64,000 bases of DNA, taken from positions 1 through 64,000 of the forward strand of contig NZ_JXAK01000006.1 in assembly GCF_000829455.1 (NCBI RefSeq). The letters are read 5' to 3'. The DNA is from Gordoniibacillus kamchatkensis. GTDB lineage: Bacteria > Bacillota > Bacilli > Paenibacillales > NBRC-103111. A program made the translations under genes and the position numbers. The notes below the pieces were generated by a model, which saw only the letters and a program-made list of their open reading frames with translations, ran no database searches and was not told the DNA's origin. Shown piece after piece: positions 6,851-15,916 of this stretch (the stretch's first letter is position 1; each line of letters begins with the position of its first letter).

Positions 6851-7004
6851 CCAACCACCACTCCTAACGCCATCCCGCCGCAGCTCCGCTCATATTCGCC
6901 CGGTTCCCCGCATACGTTGGTAAAAAGCCTTGCGCTTCGCTCTGGGTCCGCTGTGCCCATATTTGCGTCTATCCACTTTTACGCTGAGGAGGTCCGTCCA
7001 CCCG

Positions 7005-7283
7005 ATGCGACGCTTGTCCCGAAAATTAAACCAATGGGCCGCCAACATGCTCGATTTGCCGCAAGATGTCGTGCACGACGTTCCCCGCATCACCATGATC
7101 GGCAATATGCAAATGTACATCGAAAACCACCGCGGCGTCCTTCATTTCTCGAACGACCGGCTCGAGCTCCGATTGACGCAAGGCAAGCTCGACATTCGCG
7201 GCAAAGGGCTCGTCATCCGGGCGATTTGGACCGAAGAGGTGTTCATCGAGGGCACTATCGACGACATTCACTATACGAAATAA
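7005..7283 (+). CDS. yqfC: Sporulation protein YqfC
   Basis: This 92-residue protein is YqfC, a conserved sporulation protein of the mother-cell programme. Hallmarks are the start MRRLSRKLNQWAANMLDLPQ, VPRITMIGNMQMYIENHRGV and the ending VFIEGTIDDIHYTK. The ATG at 7005 is supported by GAGGAGGT at 6986-6993 and by the family length. It is followed by yqfD, as in B. subtilis, and probably forms one transcript with it. A mother-cell sigma-E promoter is expected, but I cannot place one confidently. Confidence 0.92.
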   Translation: MRRLSRKLNQWAANMLDLPQDVVHDVPRITMIGNMQMYIENHRGVLHFSNDRLELRLTQGKLDIRGKGLVIRAIWTEEVFIEGTIDDIHYTK

Positions 7284-7374
7284 CAAGGCGGCGGGGAGGG
7301 CGGCCAATCCGGCCCAGGCAGCGGACAAGCCGTACCCGACGCGACGCCATCCGATACGGAAGGGGTTACTTGCC

Positions 7375-8555
7375 ATGGAATCGAAAATGATCTCGTTCTT
7401 CCGCGGCTACGTCCGCCTGGACGTTACCGGCAAAGGAATCGAGCAGCTGCTGAACAGGGCGGCGGAGCTGCGGTTCACGCTGTGGGACGTCAAAGTGATG
7501 GACGAGCACGCCGTTTCGCTCTACATGCTCGTGCCGGACGTGCTCAGGCTGCGGCCGCTGCTGAAGGAAACGCACTGCCGGATGCGGGTGCGGGAGCGTT
7601 TCGGGTTCCCGTTCATGACCGGCATGCTGTGGCGGCGCAAATTTTTCGCGGTCGGTCTTGTCGGCTTTATGATCGGCATCTACGTGTTGTCGTCGCTCAT
7701 TTGGAACGTCAGCATCGAAGGCAACGTGACAATTCCGGAGGCAAAATCGTTCAAGCCGCGCAGGAACTCGGCATCAGGCCGATGCAATGGAAGGGCAAGC
7801 TCGGCGAACCGGAAGAGCTGGCGCGCCGGCTGCAGCTGCGGCTGCCGGGCACGGCATGGGTCGGCGTCGAGGTAAACGGCACGCACGTCCGCATCAAAGT
7901 GGTCGAAGCGAAGCTGCCCGATCCGCGGCCGCTCGTAGGTCCGCGCCATTTGGTCGCGGCGAAAAACGCCCTCATTACGCAAGTATTCGCCGAAAAAGGG
8001 CTGCCGGTCGTGCAGCCGAACAAATACGTGCGCAAAGGCGACATTCTCATTACCGGCATCCTCGGCGACGGCGCGAACCAGCACATGGTGGCGGCTACCG
8101 GCGTCGTGCGCGGCCTGGTCTGGTACACGTCAAGCATTGAAGTGCCGATGACGCAAAAGTCGAAAGTGTATACGGGGGAAATCAAGGATAGGCATTACCT
8201 CGTGATCGGCAATCGCGGCGTGCAGCTCACCGGTTACGGCAAGATCCCGTTCGGGCAGTACGAAGCCGTCCCTGATCGCACCCAGTGGCATATCGGCCCG
8301 TGGCAGCTGCCTCTCGGCTGGATGCGCGAACGGGTATACGCGGTCGATACGGGCGAGCGCGTCATCGACGCCGCCGAGGCGCGAAGCATCGGCCTGCAGC
8401 GCGGCCGCGCCGAGACGATTGCCGCTGCGGGGCCGGACGCCGTCATCAAAACGGAAAAAATTTTGCATGAAAAAACGGAGAATGGTAAAGTTTATATGGA
8501 AGTTCATTTCGAGGTGGAGGAAAATATCGCCACTGAACTATCGATCGCCCCGTAA
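7375..8555 (+). CDS. yqfD: Sporulation protein YqfD (single-base frameshift)
   Basis: This is YqfD, a membrane-anchored sporulation protein with a single N-terminal transmembrane helix (FFAVGLVGFMIGIYVLSSLI, about residues 85-105) and a large external domain. The frame opened at 7375 fails after VTIPE. From 7740 the next frame continues GKIVQAAQELGIRPM to the end at 8555. Adding one G to GG at 7740-7741 restores VTIPEGKIVQAA, the expected family sequence. The total is about 393 residues, a normal length. The break is probably a sequence error, since the downstream half is intact and conserved. It stands between yqfC and phoH. Confidence 0.9.
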
Positions 8556-8570
8556 GGAGATGGAAGCCTT

Positions 8571-9545
8571 TTGACGGAAAACGCCCAGCTCATCAAGATC
8601 AGCTTGCGCAGCCCTGCCGAAGGACAAGCGCTGTTCGGCCCGCAGGACAAATTTCTTCGTCTCATTGGCAGGGAGACCGGAGCGAGCATTTTTACCCGCG
8701 ACGAAGAGGTGTCGATTCAGGCCGACCCGCGCATGCTCGGCCCCGTGCAGCAGCTGTTCGAGGTGCTGCTAGAACTGATCCGCAACCAATATACGCTGTC
8801 CGAGCGCGACGTGCTGTACGCGATCGAGCTGGCCAAACAAATGAAAGCGGATCAATTGCTCGACATTTTCAAAGGCGAAATTACGACGACGAACAAAGGC
8901 AAGCCGATAAAAATCAAGACGATTGGCCAGAAGCAGTACGTCAGCACGATCCGCAAAAAAGATATCGTGTTCGGCATCGGGCCGGCTGGTACGGGCAAAA
9001 CGTACCTGGCGGTCGTACTCGCCGTTGTCGCGCTCAAGGAAGGCCAGGTCAAACGCATCGTCCTGACCCGCCCGGCCGTCGAAGCCGGCGAAAGCCTCGG
9101 CTTCCTGCCCGGCGATTTGCAGGAAAAGGTTGACCCCTATTTGCGCCCATTGTATGATGCTCTTAACGATGTCCTCGGCCCGGAGCAGGTGGCAAAGTCG
9201 CTCGAGCGCGGCCTCATCGAAATCGCTCCGCTCGCTTACATGAGGGGCCGCACGCTGGACGATTCGTTCATCATTCTCGATGAAGCGCAAAATACGACGC
9301 CCGAGCAAATGAAAATGTTTTTGACACGGCTCGGCTTCGGTTCGAAGATGGTCATTACCGGCGACGTGACGCAGATCGACTTGCCGCGCGGCAAGACGTC
9401 CGGTCTCGTCGAGGCGCAGCGCATTTTGCAAGGCATCGAAGAAATCGGCTTCGTCCATTTTGCCGAGACGGACGTCGTCCGCCATTCGCTTGTGCAGAAG
9501 ATCATCGTGGCCTACAACGAGGACAGGGACATCCCGAGAGAGTAG
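8571..9545 (+). CDS. phoH: PhoH-like ATPase
   Basis: This 324-residue cytosolic P-loop ATPase belongs to the PhoH family, which is thought to act in RNA metabolism. Walker A is GPAGTGKT (137-144), Walker B is SFIILDEAQN, and the sensor region is KMVITGDVTQIDLPRG. It starts at a TTG, 15 bases after the yqfD stop, with AAGGAG upstream. It is the short chromosomal type without a PIN domain; the longer PIN-PhoH protein is at 38,977. The yqfD-phoH-yqfF-ybeY order matches Bacillus. Confidence 0.95.
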   Translation: MTENAQLIKISLRSPAEGQALFGPQDKFLRLIGRETGASIFTRDEEVSIQADPRMLGPVQQLFEVLLELIRNQYTLSERDVLYAIELAKQMKADQLLDIFKGEITTTNKGKPIKIKTIGQKQYVSTIRKKDIVFGIGPAGTGKTYLAVVLAVVALKEGQVKRIVLTRPAVEAGESLGFLPGDLQEKVDPYLRPLYDALNDVLGPEQVAKSLERGLIEIAPLAYMRGRTLDDSFIILDEAQNTTPEQMKMFLTRLGFGSKMVITGDVTQIDLPRGKTSGLVEAQRILQGIEEIGFVHFAETDVVRHSLVQKIIVAYNEDRDIPRE

Positions 9546-9579
9546 CAGCCAGCGCATCCTCTGAGAGGACGGTACCGAT

Positions 9580-11832
9580 ATGAGCAAGAACGAGATTCAA
9601 TACCAAGGCAAGACGATTCATTACCGGCTGTTGGGCTGGAAACATAACGCCGCCGTGCGCCTCCTGCTTTATGCGGTGCTGGCGGCGCTGCTGTCGTTCG
9701 TCTTCTTTCCGAAGCTCGTTCCGCAGACGTTCGATTTAAAGCTTGGCGGGGTGGCCGACAAGACGATTTATGCGCCGCATCAGGAAGTGGATGCGGCCGC
9801 TACGCTTAAAGCGAAGGACGATGCGATGCAGCGCGTGCAGCCGGTGTACGAAGTTGTGCCGATGCGGGGCGACGCGGTCGTCGACGCTTTTTTCGATAAG
9901 CTGAATCAAATTAACGCCGACACCGAAGTGAAATTCGAAGACAAGGTCAGCATTTACCGTACCGTGCTGCCGCAAGTGCTGGAAGACAACATTTCGAAAA
10001 CGGTTAAATCGTACCGCGCCAGCGGCACCTACAACGAAACGCTGCTGGCCGAAATGGAGCGGCAGCTGCGGGAGCAAACGTACCGCATTCCGGAGGAAGC
10101 GTTCTTCAAATTCCCGCGGCTGACGAAGGAAGATCTCGCCTCGATGCAGCCGGTCGCCAAAGATATCGTGAGCAAGCTGATGAGCGACCAGCTGCCGCAA
10201 GCCCAGACGGCACGGACGAAAGTGGCGGAGCTCGTCTCCACGTCGAACTTGACGAGAGCGTTGTCGCGCGAGCTGGTGCAAGAGCTGGTACGCGCTGCCA
10301 TTACGCCGAACAAGTTTTACGATGCCAAAGGAACCGAGGACGCCAAGTCGCTGGCGCGCGACAATACGAAGCCGGTGTATATCAATAAAGGCGACGTGCT
10401 TGTAAACAAAGGCGAGACGATCAGCCAGGAGCTGTACGACCGGCTCAAGCAAATGGATTTGCTCAAAAACAAATCCAACCATTGGCCCGAGCTCGGCCTG
10501 CTCTTGCTCGTCGCCATCATCGTCGTTTTGCTGTATATGTACCACCGCCGGACGAAGGCGCACGTGCACGACAACAATTCGCAGCTGCTGATGCTGACGG
10601 TCATTTACGTGCTGAACGCTGCCGTCATGAAAATCGCCGCTTATGGCCAGGCGGAACTGCCGCTGATCGGCTTTTTGGCGCCGACGGCGATGGGCAGCAT
10701 GCTAATCGCGATCTTGTTCGACGCCACGCTGGCGTTCGGTTCGACGGTCGTGTTCGCCATTATGTCCAGCGTACTGTTCGACACCGATCATTCGCTTCTG
10801 TTCGACTTTCGCTACGGGCTGATGACGCTCGTGTCGGGCTGCGCCGGCATTTTCATGATGCAGAAGGCGAGCCAGCGCTCAGCCATCCTGAAGGCCGGCA
10901 TCGTCATCGCCCTGTGCGCTTCTGCGCTGTCGGCGGCGTTCGTGCTCATGACCGACCGTTTCGCGGAGCGCGACATGGTGCTGACGACGGCGTTCAGCTT
11001 CGGCGGCGGGCTGCTTACGGCGGTGCTCGTTCTGGGGCTCTTGCCTTTCTTCGAGGCGGTTTGGGGCATATTGTCGCCGCTGAAGCTCGTGGAGCTGTCC
11101 AACCCGAACCATCCGCTGCTGCGCAAGCTGCTGACGGAGACGCCGGGGACGTACCATCACAGCGTCATGGTCGGCAATTTGTCCGAGGCGGCGGCCGTGG
11201 CGGTCGGCGCGGACGGCTTGCTATGCCGCGTCGGCTCGTATTATCACGACATCGGCAAGACGAAGCGGCCGAGCTATTTCATCGAAAATCAAACGAACAT
11301 CGAAAATCCGCACGACCGCATCGACCCCGCTCTCAGCAAATCGATCATCGTCGCTCACGCGCGGGACGGCGTCGACATGCTGAAGGATTACAAAATGCCG
11401 AAGGCGATTCGCGACATCGCCGAACAGCATCACGGCACGACGCTGCTGCATTATTTTTATCATAAAGCGAAGCAGCTTGCGGCGGAGGAAGGCCGCGAGG
11501 TGACGGAAGAGGAGTTCCGGTATCCCGGGCCGAAGGCGCAGACGAAGGAAGCGGCTATCGTCGGCATCGCCGATTCGGTCGAAGCGGCCGTCCGCTCGCT
11601 GCGCAATCCGACGATGGAGCAAATCGATACGATGGTGCGCAAAATCATCAAGTCCCGGCTCGACGACGGCCAGCTCAGCGAATGCGATTTGACGCTCAAA
11701 GAGCTGGACACGATCGCCAAAACGCTGAACGAAACGCTGCTCGGCATTTTTCATTCGCGGATCGAATATCCGAGCGATTTGCCGGGCGGCGGCAAGGATA
11801 AACCGGCAGAGCCGGTCGCCAAAACAAGTTGA
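9580..11832 (+). CDS. yqfF: 7TM-HD cyclic-di-AMP phosphodiesterase PgpH/YqfF
   Basis: This 750-residue membrane protein of the 7TMR-HD family degrades the second messenger c-di-AMP. It has one N-terminal helix (near 22-45), an extracellular domain of about 250 residues, seven membrane spans (about 305-500) and a cytosolic HD domain. The HD residues lie in YYHDIGKTKRP (about 554-560), preceded by TYHHSVMVGNLSEAAA and followed by VAHARDGV and IAEQHHGTT, the remaining metal ligands. All are present, so activity is expected. It is followed after 12 bases by ybeY. Confidence 0.93.
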   Translation: MSKNEIQYQGKTIHYRLLGWKHNAAVRLLLYAVLAALLSFVFFPKLVPQTFDLKLGGVADKTIYAPHQEVDAAATLKAKDDAMQRVQPVYEVVPMRGDAVVDAFFDKLNQINADTEVKFEDKVSIYRTVLPQVLEDNISKTVKSYRASGTYNETLLAEMERQLREQTYRIPEEAFFKFPRLTKEDLASMQPVAKDIVSKLMSDQLPQAQTARTKVAELVSTSNLTRALSRELVQELVRAAITPNKFYDAKGTEDAKSLARDNTKPVYINKGDVLVNKGETISQELYDRLKQMDLLKNKSNHWPELGLLLLVAIIVVLLYMYHRRTKAHVHDNNSQLLMLTVIYVLNAAVMKIAAYGQAELPLIGFLAPTAMGSMLIAILFDATLAFGSTVVFAIMSSVLFDTDHSLLFDFRYGLMTLVSGCAGIFMMQKASQRSAILKAGIVIALCASALSAAFVLMTDRFAERDMVLTTAFSFGGGLLTAVLVLGLLPFFEAVWGILSPLKLVELSNPNHPLLRKLLTETPGTYHHSVMVGNLSEAAAVAVGADGLLCRVGSYYHDIGKTKRPSYFIENQTNIENPHDRIDPALSKSIIVAHARDGVDMLKDYKMPKAIRDIAEQHHGTTLLHYFYHKAKQLAAEEGREVTEEEFRYPGPKAQTKEAAIVGIADSVEAAVRSLRNPTMEQIDTMVRKIIKSRLDDGQLSECDLTLKELDTIAKTLNETLLGIFHSRIEYPSDLPGGGKDKPAEPVAKTS

Positions 11833-11844
11833 AGGAGTCCGTTC

Positions 11845-12393
11845 ATGAGCCTGAAGTTGGAATGGAGTAACGAGCAAGACGTTTTTGAGATCGAACCGGC
11901 CTTTATCGCCAAGCTGGAGGAGCTGCTGCGCATCGCCGGGCAAGAGGAAGGCGTAACGGACGGCGAAGTAGCCTTGACGTTCGTGGACGACGAGCGCATC
12001 CATGAGCTGAACCGCGATTACCGCGGCATCGATCGGCCGACGGACGTTCTGTCGTTCGCGATGCGAGAATCCGGCGAGGACGAAATCCGGATCGTGTTCG
12101 GCGATGAGGACGAGTACGAAGTCGTCGAGGAGCCGCTGGAAGGCGAAGCAGAGGCGGAGGAGGAAGCCGACGAAGACGATTTCGCCGAGCCGCTCGGCGA
12201 CATTATTATTTCCGTGCCGCGGGCCATCGCGCAAAGCGAGGAATACGGCCATTCCGTACAGCGCGAGCTCGGGTTCCTGTTCGTGCATGGGTTCCTCCAT
12301 TTGCTCGGCTACGATCACGACGGCGAGGATCAGGAAAAAGCGATGTTCGGGAAGCAGGAAGCCATCTTGCAAAAAGCGGGGTTGACGCGTTGA
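11845..12393 (+). CDS. ybeY: rRNA maturation endonuclease YbeY with acidic insert
   Basis: This is the zinc endonuclease needed for 16S rRNA 3'-end maturation and ribosome quality control. The metal site [12 protein letters not shown] (about residues 148-159) gives the H-x3-H-x5-H triad. [11 protein letters not shown] and [11 protein letters not shown] are also typical. At 182 residues it is longer than usual because about 25 mostly Glu/Asp residues ([20 protein letters not shown]) sit between the two. It overlaps the start of dgkA by four bases, indicating translational coupling. Confidence 0.95.
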   Translation: MSLKLEWSNEQDVFEIEPAFIAKLEELLRIAGQEEGVTDGEVALTFVDDERIHELNRDYRGIDRPTDVLSFAMRESGEDEIRIVFGDEDEYEVVEEPLEGEAEAEEEADEDDFAEPLGDIIISVPRAIAQSEEYGHSVQRELGFLFVHGFLHLLGYDHDGEDQEKAMFGKQEAILQKAGLTR

Positions 12394-13108
12394 ATGACGA
12401 TGGGCGCTGGCGGCCCGGCAAATGGAAGCGCAGCCTGAGGTACGCCTACGAAGGAATACAATACGCCTTGTCGACGCAGGCGAACATGAAGTTTCATTTC
12501 GTAGCCGCCTTCGTCGTGCTGCTTGCGGCGCTGGTCGCCCGGCTCAGCCGGACGGATATCCTGTTTCTTCTGCTGGCCGTCACGCTCATGATCGTTACCG
12601 AACTTATCAATACGGCCGTCGAGAAGACCGTCGACCTTGCTATGCCGGACCGCCACCCGCTCGCCAAAATCGCCAAAGACGTAGCCGCGGCATCCGTGCT
12701 GGTGTCGGCGGTTTTTGCCGTCATGGTGGGGATGATCGTGTTTTACGAACCACTCGACCGGCTCATGCGCAGCGCCCGAGCGGCGCAGGCGGCGCTTTCG
12801 CCGGGGACGGTCTGGATCAGTGTCGCGCTCGTGCTGCTGTCCGTCATCGTGATGGCGACGCGCTTTCAGGAGCGCGGCCGGCAAATGCGTCCGAGCTTGT
12901 TTACGGCCGTCGCGTTCGCGGCGGCGACATTGATCGCTTTCGCCGCGCGGCCGACTTGGGTAGGGCTTCTCGCTTATTTCATGGCTGTCCTTATCGCCGT
13001 CATTTTGTACGACAAAACGACGCGCTCGCTCGGCGCTTGGCGCTCGGCGCTTGTACGGGCATCGGTGTGGCGCTGCTCGCCGGCGCATTGCTACATATCA
13101 GTTTCTAG
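12390..13108 (+). CDS. dgkA: Undecaprenol/diacylglycerol kinase DgkA with extra membrane domain (frameshift near the end)
   Basis: The first ~125 residues are the prokaryotic DgkA fold, which in Gram-positives phosphorylates undecaprenol. The amphipathic start [20 protein letters not shown] is followed by three helices with [20 protein letters not shown], the kinase signature. A further ~110 residues add three to four helices not found in short DgkA. The frame started at 12390 would end at 13118 in a polar tail. Adding one T at 13037-13038 gives [18 protein letters not shown] and a stop at 13106-13108, which is the more natural membrane ending. The stop then lies just ahead of cdd. Confidence 0.87.
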
Positions 13109-13114
13109 CAAAGG

Positions 13115-13573
13115 ATGATGTCTGTGACTGCAATCCCGATCGATGTGAACGTGTTGCTGCGGCACGCGGCCGAAGCCCGCCAGAAAGCGTATACGCCATA
13201 TTCGCATTTTCAAGTCGGTGCCGCCCTGCTGGACGCTGACGGCAACGTGCACCACGGCTGCAATGTGGAGAACGCCGCATTCGGCCCGACCAATTGCGCT
13301 GAGAGGACAGCTTTGTTCCGGGCTATCGCCGACGGCCATAAGCAGGGGACGTTCCGCGCCATCGCCGTTATTGGCGATACGGACGGCCCGATCTCGCCGT
13401 GCGGCGTTTGCCGCCAAGTTATGCTTGAGCTGTGCGCGCCGGATATGCCCGTCATTTTGGGCAACCTACGTGGTGATGTCGTGGAGACGACGGTGGCCGC
13501 TTTGCTGCCGGGAGCTTTTTCCGCCGCCGATCTTCACCGCGATGCTACGGGAAAGAAGGATACGAACGAATGA
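13115..13573 (+). CDS. cdd: Cytidine deaminase
   Basis: Cdd deaminates cytidine and deoxycytidine to the uracil nucleosides in pyrimidine salvage. The zinc site is [18 protein letters not shown] (catalytic Cys-Ala-Glu) together with PCGVCRQVM. The length (~149-152 residues) is normal for the homotetrameric type. ATGs lie at 13115 and 13118, but the ribosome site AAAGG at 13110-13114 fits best the GTG at 13124, giving [12 protein letters not shown]. It overlaps era by four bases. The dgkA-cdd-era order is the usual Bacillus one. Confidence 0.96.
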   Translation: MMSVTAIPIDVNVLLRHAAEARQKAYTPYSHFQVGAALLDADGNVHHGCNVENAAFGPTNCAERTALFRAIADGHKQGTFRAIAVIGDTDGPISPCGVCRQVMLELCAPDMPVILGNLRGDVVETTVAALLPGAFSAADLHRDATGKKDTNE

Positions 13574-14475
13574 GTGAAACGAAAGCGAAATTCCGCTCCG
13601 GGTTCGTCGCCATTATCGGCCGTCCGAACGTCGGCAAATCGACGCTGATGAACCAAATGATCGGGCAGAAGGTCGCCATTATGTCCGACAAACCGCAGAC
13701 GACGCGCAACAAAATTCACGGCGTTTATACGACCGATGAGGCGCAGATCGTTTTCCTCGATACGCCCGGCATCCATAAGCCGGAATCGAAGCTCGGCGAT
13801 TACATGATGAAAGCCGCACACAGCACGCTCGGCGAAGTGGAAGCTATCCTGTTCCTGATCGATGTGGCGGCGGGCCTTGGCGGGGGTGACCGTTATATCA
13901 TCTCGCAGCTGAAAGAAATCGACACGCCGGTCATTCTCGTCATGAACAAAATCGATCAGGTGCAGCCGGAGGCGCTGCTGCCGATCATAACGCAGTATAA
14001 AGACTTGTACGATTTTGCCGAAATTGTGCCGATTTCCGCGCTTCAAGGCAACAACGTGGCGACGCTGCTCGAGCAAATTGTCAAATATTTGCCGGAAGGA
14101 CCGCAGTATTACCCGGCCGATCAAGTAACCGACCATCCCGAGCAGTTCGTCTGCGCGGAGCTCATCCGGGAAAAAATTTTGCATCTCACCCGCGAGGAAG
14201 TGCCGCATTCGATCGCCGTCCAGATCGAGGACATGCGCGTGCAGGACAATGGCGTCGTGTACGTCGGGGCCGTCATTTTCGTCGAGCGGGATTCGCAGAA
14301 AGGCATCATCATCGGCAAAAAGGGAGCGCTGCTCAAGCAGGTCGGGCAAGAGGCGCGGCGCGATATCGAGACGCTGCTCGGCTCCAAGACGTTCCTCGAG
14401 CTGTGGGTTAAGGTGAAGAAAGATTGGCGCAACCGGGAGCAGGTTCTGCGCGACCTCGGCTATAGGCAGGAGTAG
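13570..14475 (+). CDS. era: GTPase Era
   Basis: This essential GTPase binds 16S rRNA during 30S assembly. The 301-residue protein has G1 GRPNVGKST (about 16-24), G3 DTPGIH, G4 NKID and a C-terminal KH domain ([20 protein letters not shown]). It shares its ATGA overlap with cdd. After it come a hairpin at 14,490-14,517 (CGGAGC/GCTCCG) and a palindromic repeat, then yqzL. Confidence 0.98.
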   Translation: MSETKAKFRSGFVAIIGRPNVGKSTLMNQMIGQKVAIMSDKPQTTRNKIHGVYTTDEAQIVFLDTPGIHKPESKLGDYMMKAAHSTLGEVEAILFLIDVAAGLGGGDRYIISQLKEIDTPVILVMNKIDQVQPEALLPIITQYKDLYDFAEIVPISALQGNNVATLLEQIVKYLPEGPQYYPADQVTDHPEQFVCAELIREKILHLTREEVPHSIAVQIEDMRVQDNGVVYVGAVIFVERDSQKGIIIGKKGALLKQVGQEARRDIETLLGSKTFLELWVKVKKDWRNREQVLRDLGYRQE

Positions 14476-14555
14476 ACTGCAGCAGGCATGCGGAGCGGAG
14501 GATGGCATGCTCCGCTGCGGATTGGCAAGGCTTGCGGAGGAGATAGGCTTACGTC

Positions 14556-14690
14556 GGCATGCGAAGCGGAGGATGGCATATGGGGGCGGAGGGCGCCTTT
14601 AAAGTCGTGTTCCCTCCGCAGCATGGGTTAATGAATGAGGGAACACGACTTTAACGAAGCCGTAGCCCCCATATGCCAATCCGCCACGAA
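14556..14690. repeat. Palindromic dispersed element, copy A
   Basis: This long imperfect inverted repeat fills the era-yqzL gap. The inner arms 14599-14616 and 14637-14654 are a perfect 18 bp match built on AAGTCGTGTTCCC. The outer arms pair as GCATATGGGGGC with GCCCCCATATGCC, and GCGGAGGAT with ATCCGC. The core GTGTTCCC...GGGAACAC and the GCGGAGGAT/ATCCGC shoulders are shared with copies B-E. Confidence 0.8.
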
Positions 14691-14822
14691 AGCCCAAGCC
14701 GGCCAAACCTTGCGCTGCAAACGATTGCCAATCTTTCCTTCGCATAAGGAAGGTTCGGGCGATTCATCCTAAGCATGCAACAGCTAGCGGAAGTGACGAC
14801 TTGCGCGAAAGGATGAACGCCA

Positions 14823-14972
14823 GTGAGGGATTTTTCCTGGAAAGTGTTTACGATGACCGGAGATGTGGACGCGTACTTGCTGTATAAGCAAGCAAGCGGC
14901 GGACAACAGGGAGAGCCCGATGCGGACGCCCAAGACGGAGAGGAAGACGATACGGATCTTATCAATTTCTGA
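14823..14972 (+). CDS. yqzL: YqzL-family small protein
   Basis: This 49-residue protein starts MRDFSWKVFTMTGDVDAYLL, the conserved head of the YqzL family, and ends in an acidic tail DGEEDDTDLINF. Its function is unknown. It starts at GTG, nine bases after AAAGGA. Its place between era and recO is the conserved one in Bacilli, which strengthens the call. Confidence 0.88.
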   Translation: MRDFSWKVFTMTGDVDAYLLYKQASGGQQGEPDADAQDGEEDDTDLINF

Positions 14973-15044
14973 ATAAACAGGTACAATGTCATTATGGGCA
15001 GAGCTCATAATGATTTTTTTTCGTTCGGGAAAGGACTACCCGCC

Positions 15045-15794
15045 ATGCTTTATACCGTGCAAGGAATCGTGCTGCGCACAACCGATTACGGCGAAGGCAA
15101 CAAAATATTGCGCCTTCTTACCCGCGAAGCGGGCAAAGTCGGGGTGATGGCGCGCGGCGCCAAAAAGGTGAAAAGCCGGTTCGGCGCGGCGACGCAGCCG
15201 TTCACTTGCGGCGAATATGTCTATTTTAAATCAAGCGGGCTTGGCACGCTCAGTTCGGCGGAAATCACGTATGCCCATAACGGCTTGCACGAAGATTTGA
15301 TGAAATCGGCTTACGCCTCGTACGTGGCGGAGATGGCAGACCGGATGCTGGAGGACGGGGAAGGCAGCGCAGCGCTTTACGACCAGCTGGCGGCGGCGCT
15401 CGCGGCGATCGAGGACGACAAAGACGCGCAGATCGTCGTACACATTTTCGAAATGCAGATGTTGAAAATGGCTGGCTATGCGCCTATTCTGGAGGAGTGC
15501 GTATCGTGCGGCAGCCGGACCGGTCCGTTTGCGTTCAGCGCGCAGCTCGGCGGTACGCTCTGTCCGCTCTGCTTGCACAAAGATGCGCAAGGCATCGCCC
15601 TGCCGGAAGGGGCGCTGAAATTGCTGCGTCTGTTCACCGGCGTCGATATACGCCGTCTCGGCGCGACTACGGTAAAATCGGAGACGAAAGCCGTGCTGAA
15701 GCAATGCATGCGGGCTTACATGGACGCGCATATCGGCATCGCCTGGAAGGCCCGGCATTTTCTCGACCAGATGGAGAAGTATCCGCTATCTTGA
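15045..15794 (+). CDS. recO: DNA repair protein RecO
   Basis: RecO anneals single strands and loads RecA with RecR. The 249-residue protein has the N-terminal OB fold (MLYTVQGIVLRTTDYGEGNK) and a C-terminal helical part with a four-Cys zinc site, CVSCG (~151) and CPLC (~171). ATG 15045 is preferred because it begins the conserved MLYTVQG; an in-frame ATG at 14994 would add 17 unrelated residues. The -35 box of the next gene overlaps its stop codon. Confidence 0.95.
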   Translation: MLYTVQGIVLRTTDYGEGNKILRLLTREAGKVGVMARGAKKVKSRFGAATQPFTCGEYVYFKSSGLGTLSSAEITYAHNGLHEDLMKSAYASYVAEMADRMLEDGEGSAALYDQLAAALAAIEDDKDAQIVVHIFEMQMLKMAGYAPILEECVSCGSRTGPFAFSAQLGGTLCPLCLHKDAQGIALPEGALKLLRLFTGVDIRRLGATTVKSETKAVLKQCMRAYMDAHIGIAWKARHFLDQMEKYPLS

Positions 15795-15819
15795 CATGGG
15801 CACGCAACTTTGGTAATAT
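15791..15819 (+). promoter_or_regulatory. Promoter of ppsR
   Basis: TTGACA (15791-15796) is perfect and is followed after 17 bp by TAATAT (15814-15819). It overlaps the recO stop codon and starts a leader of about 90 bases. Confidence 0.65.
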
Positions 15820-15836
15820 ACTATGAACGATGCAAG

Positions 15837-15883
15837 CGCCTCGTCTTTCGCGTCTTGGACAAGATGCGATTGGCGGGTTTTTT
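15837..15883 (+). terminator. Leader terminator between the ppsR promoter and gene
   Basis: CGCC...CGC-TCTTG pairs with CAAGA-GCG...GGCG and is followed by GGTTTTTT. It lies after the promoter at 15791 and before the start codon at 15917. It could be an attenuator, or end a short RNA of about 55 bases. Confidence 0.55.
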
Positions 15884-15916
15884 GTCATGCCGGTGCCGAT
15901 TCGGAAGGGGGCTTCC

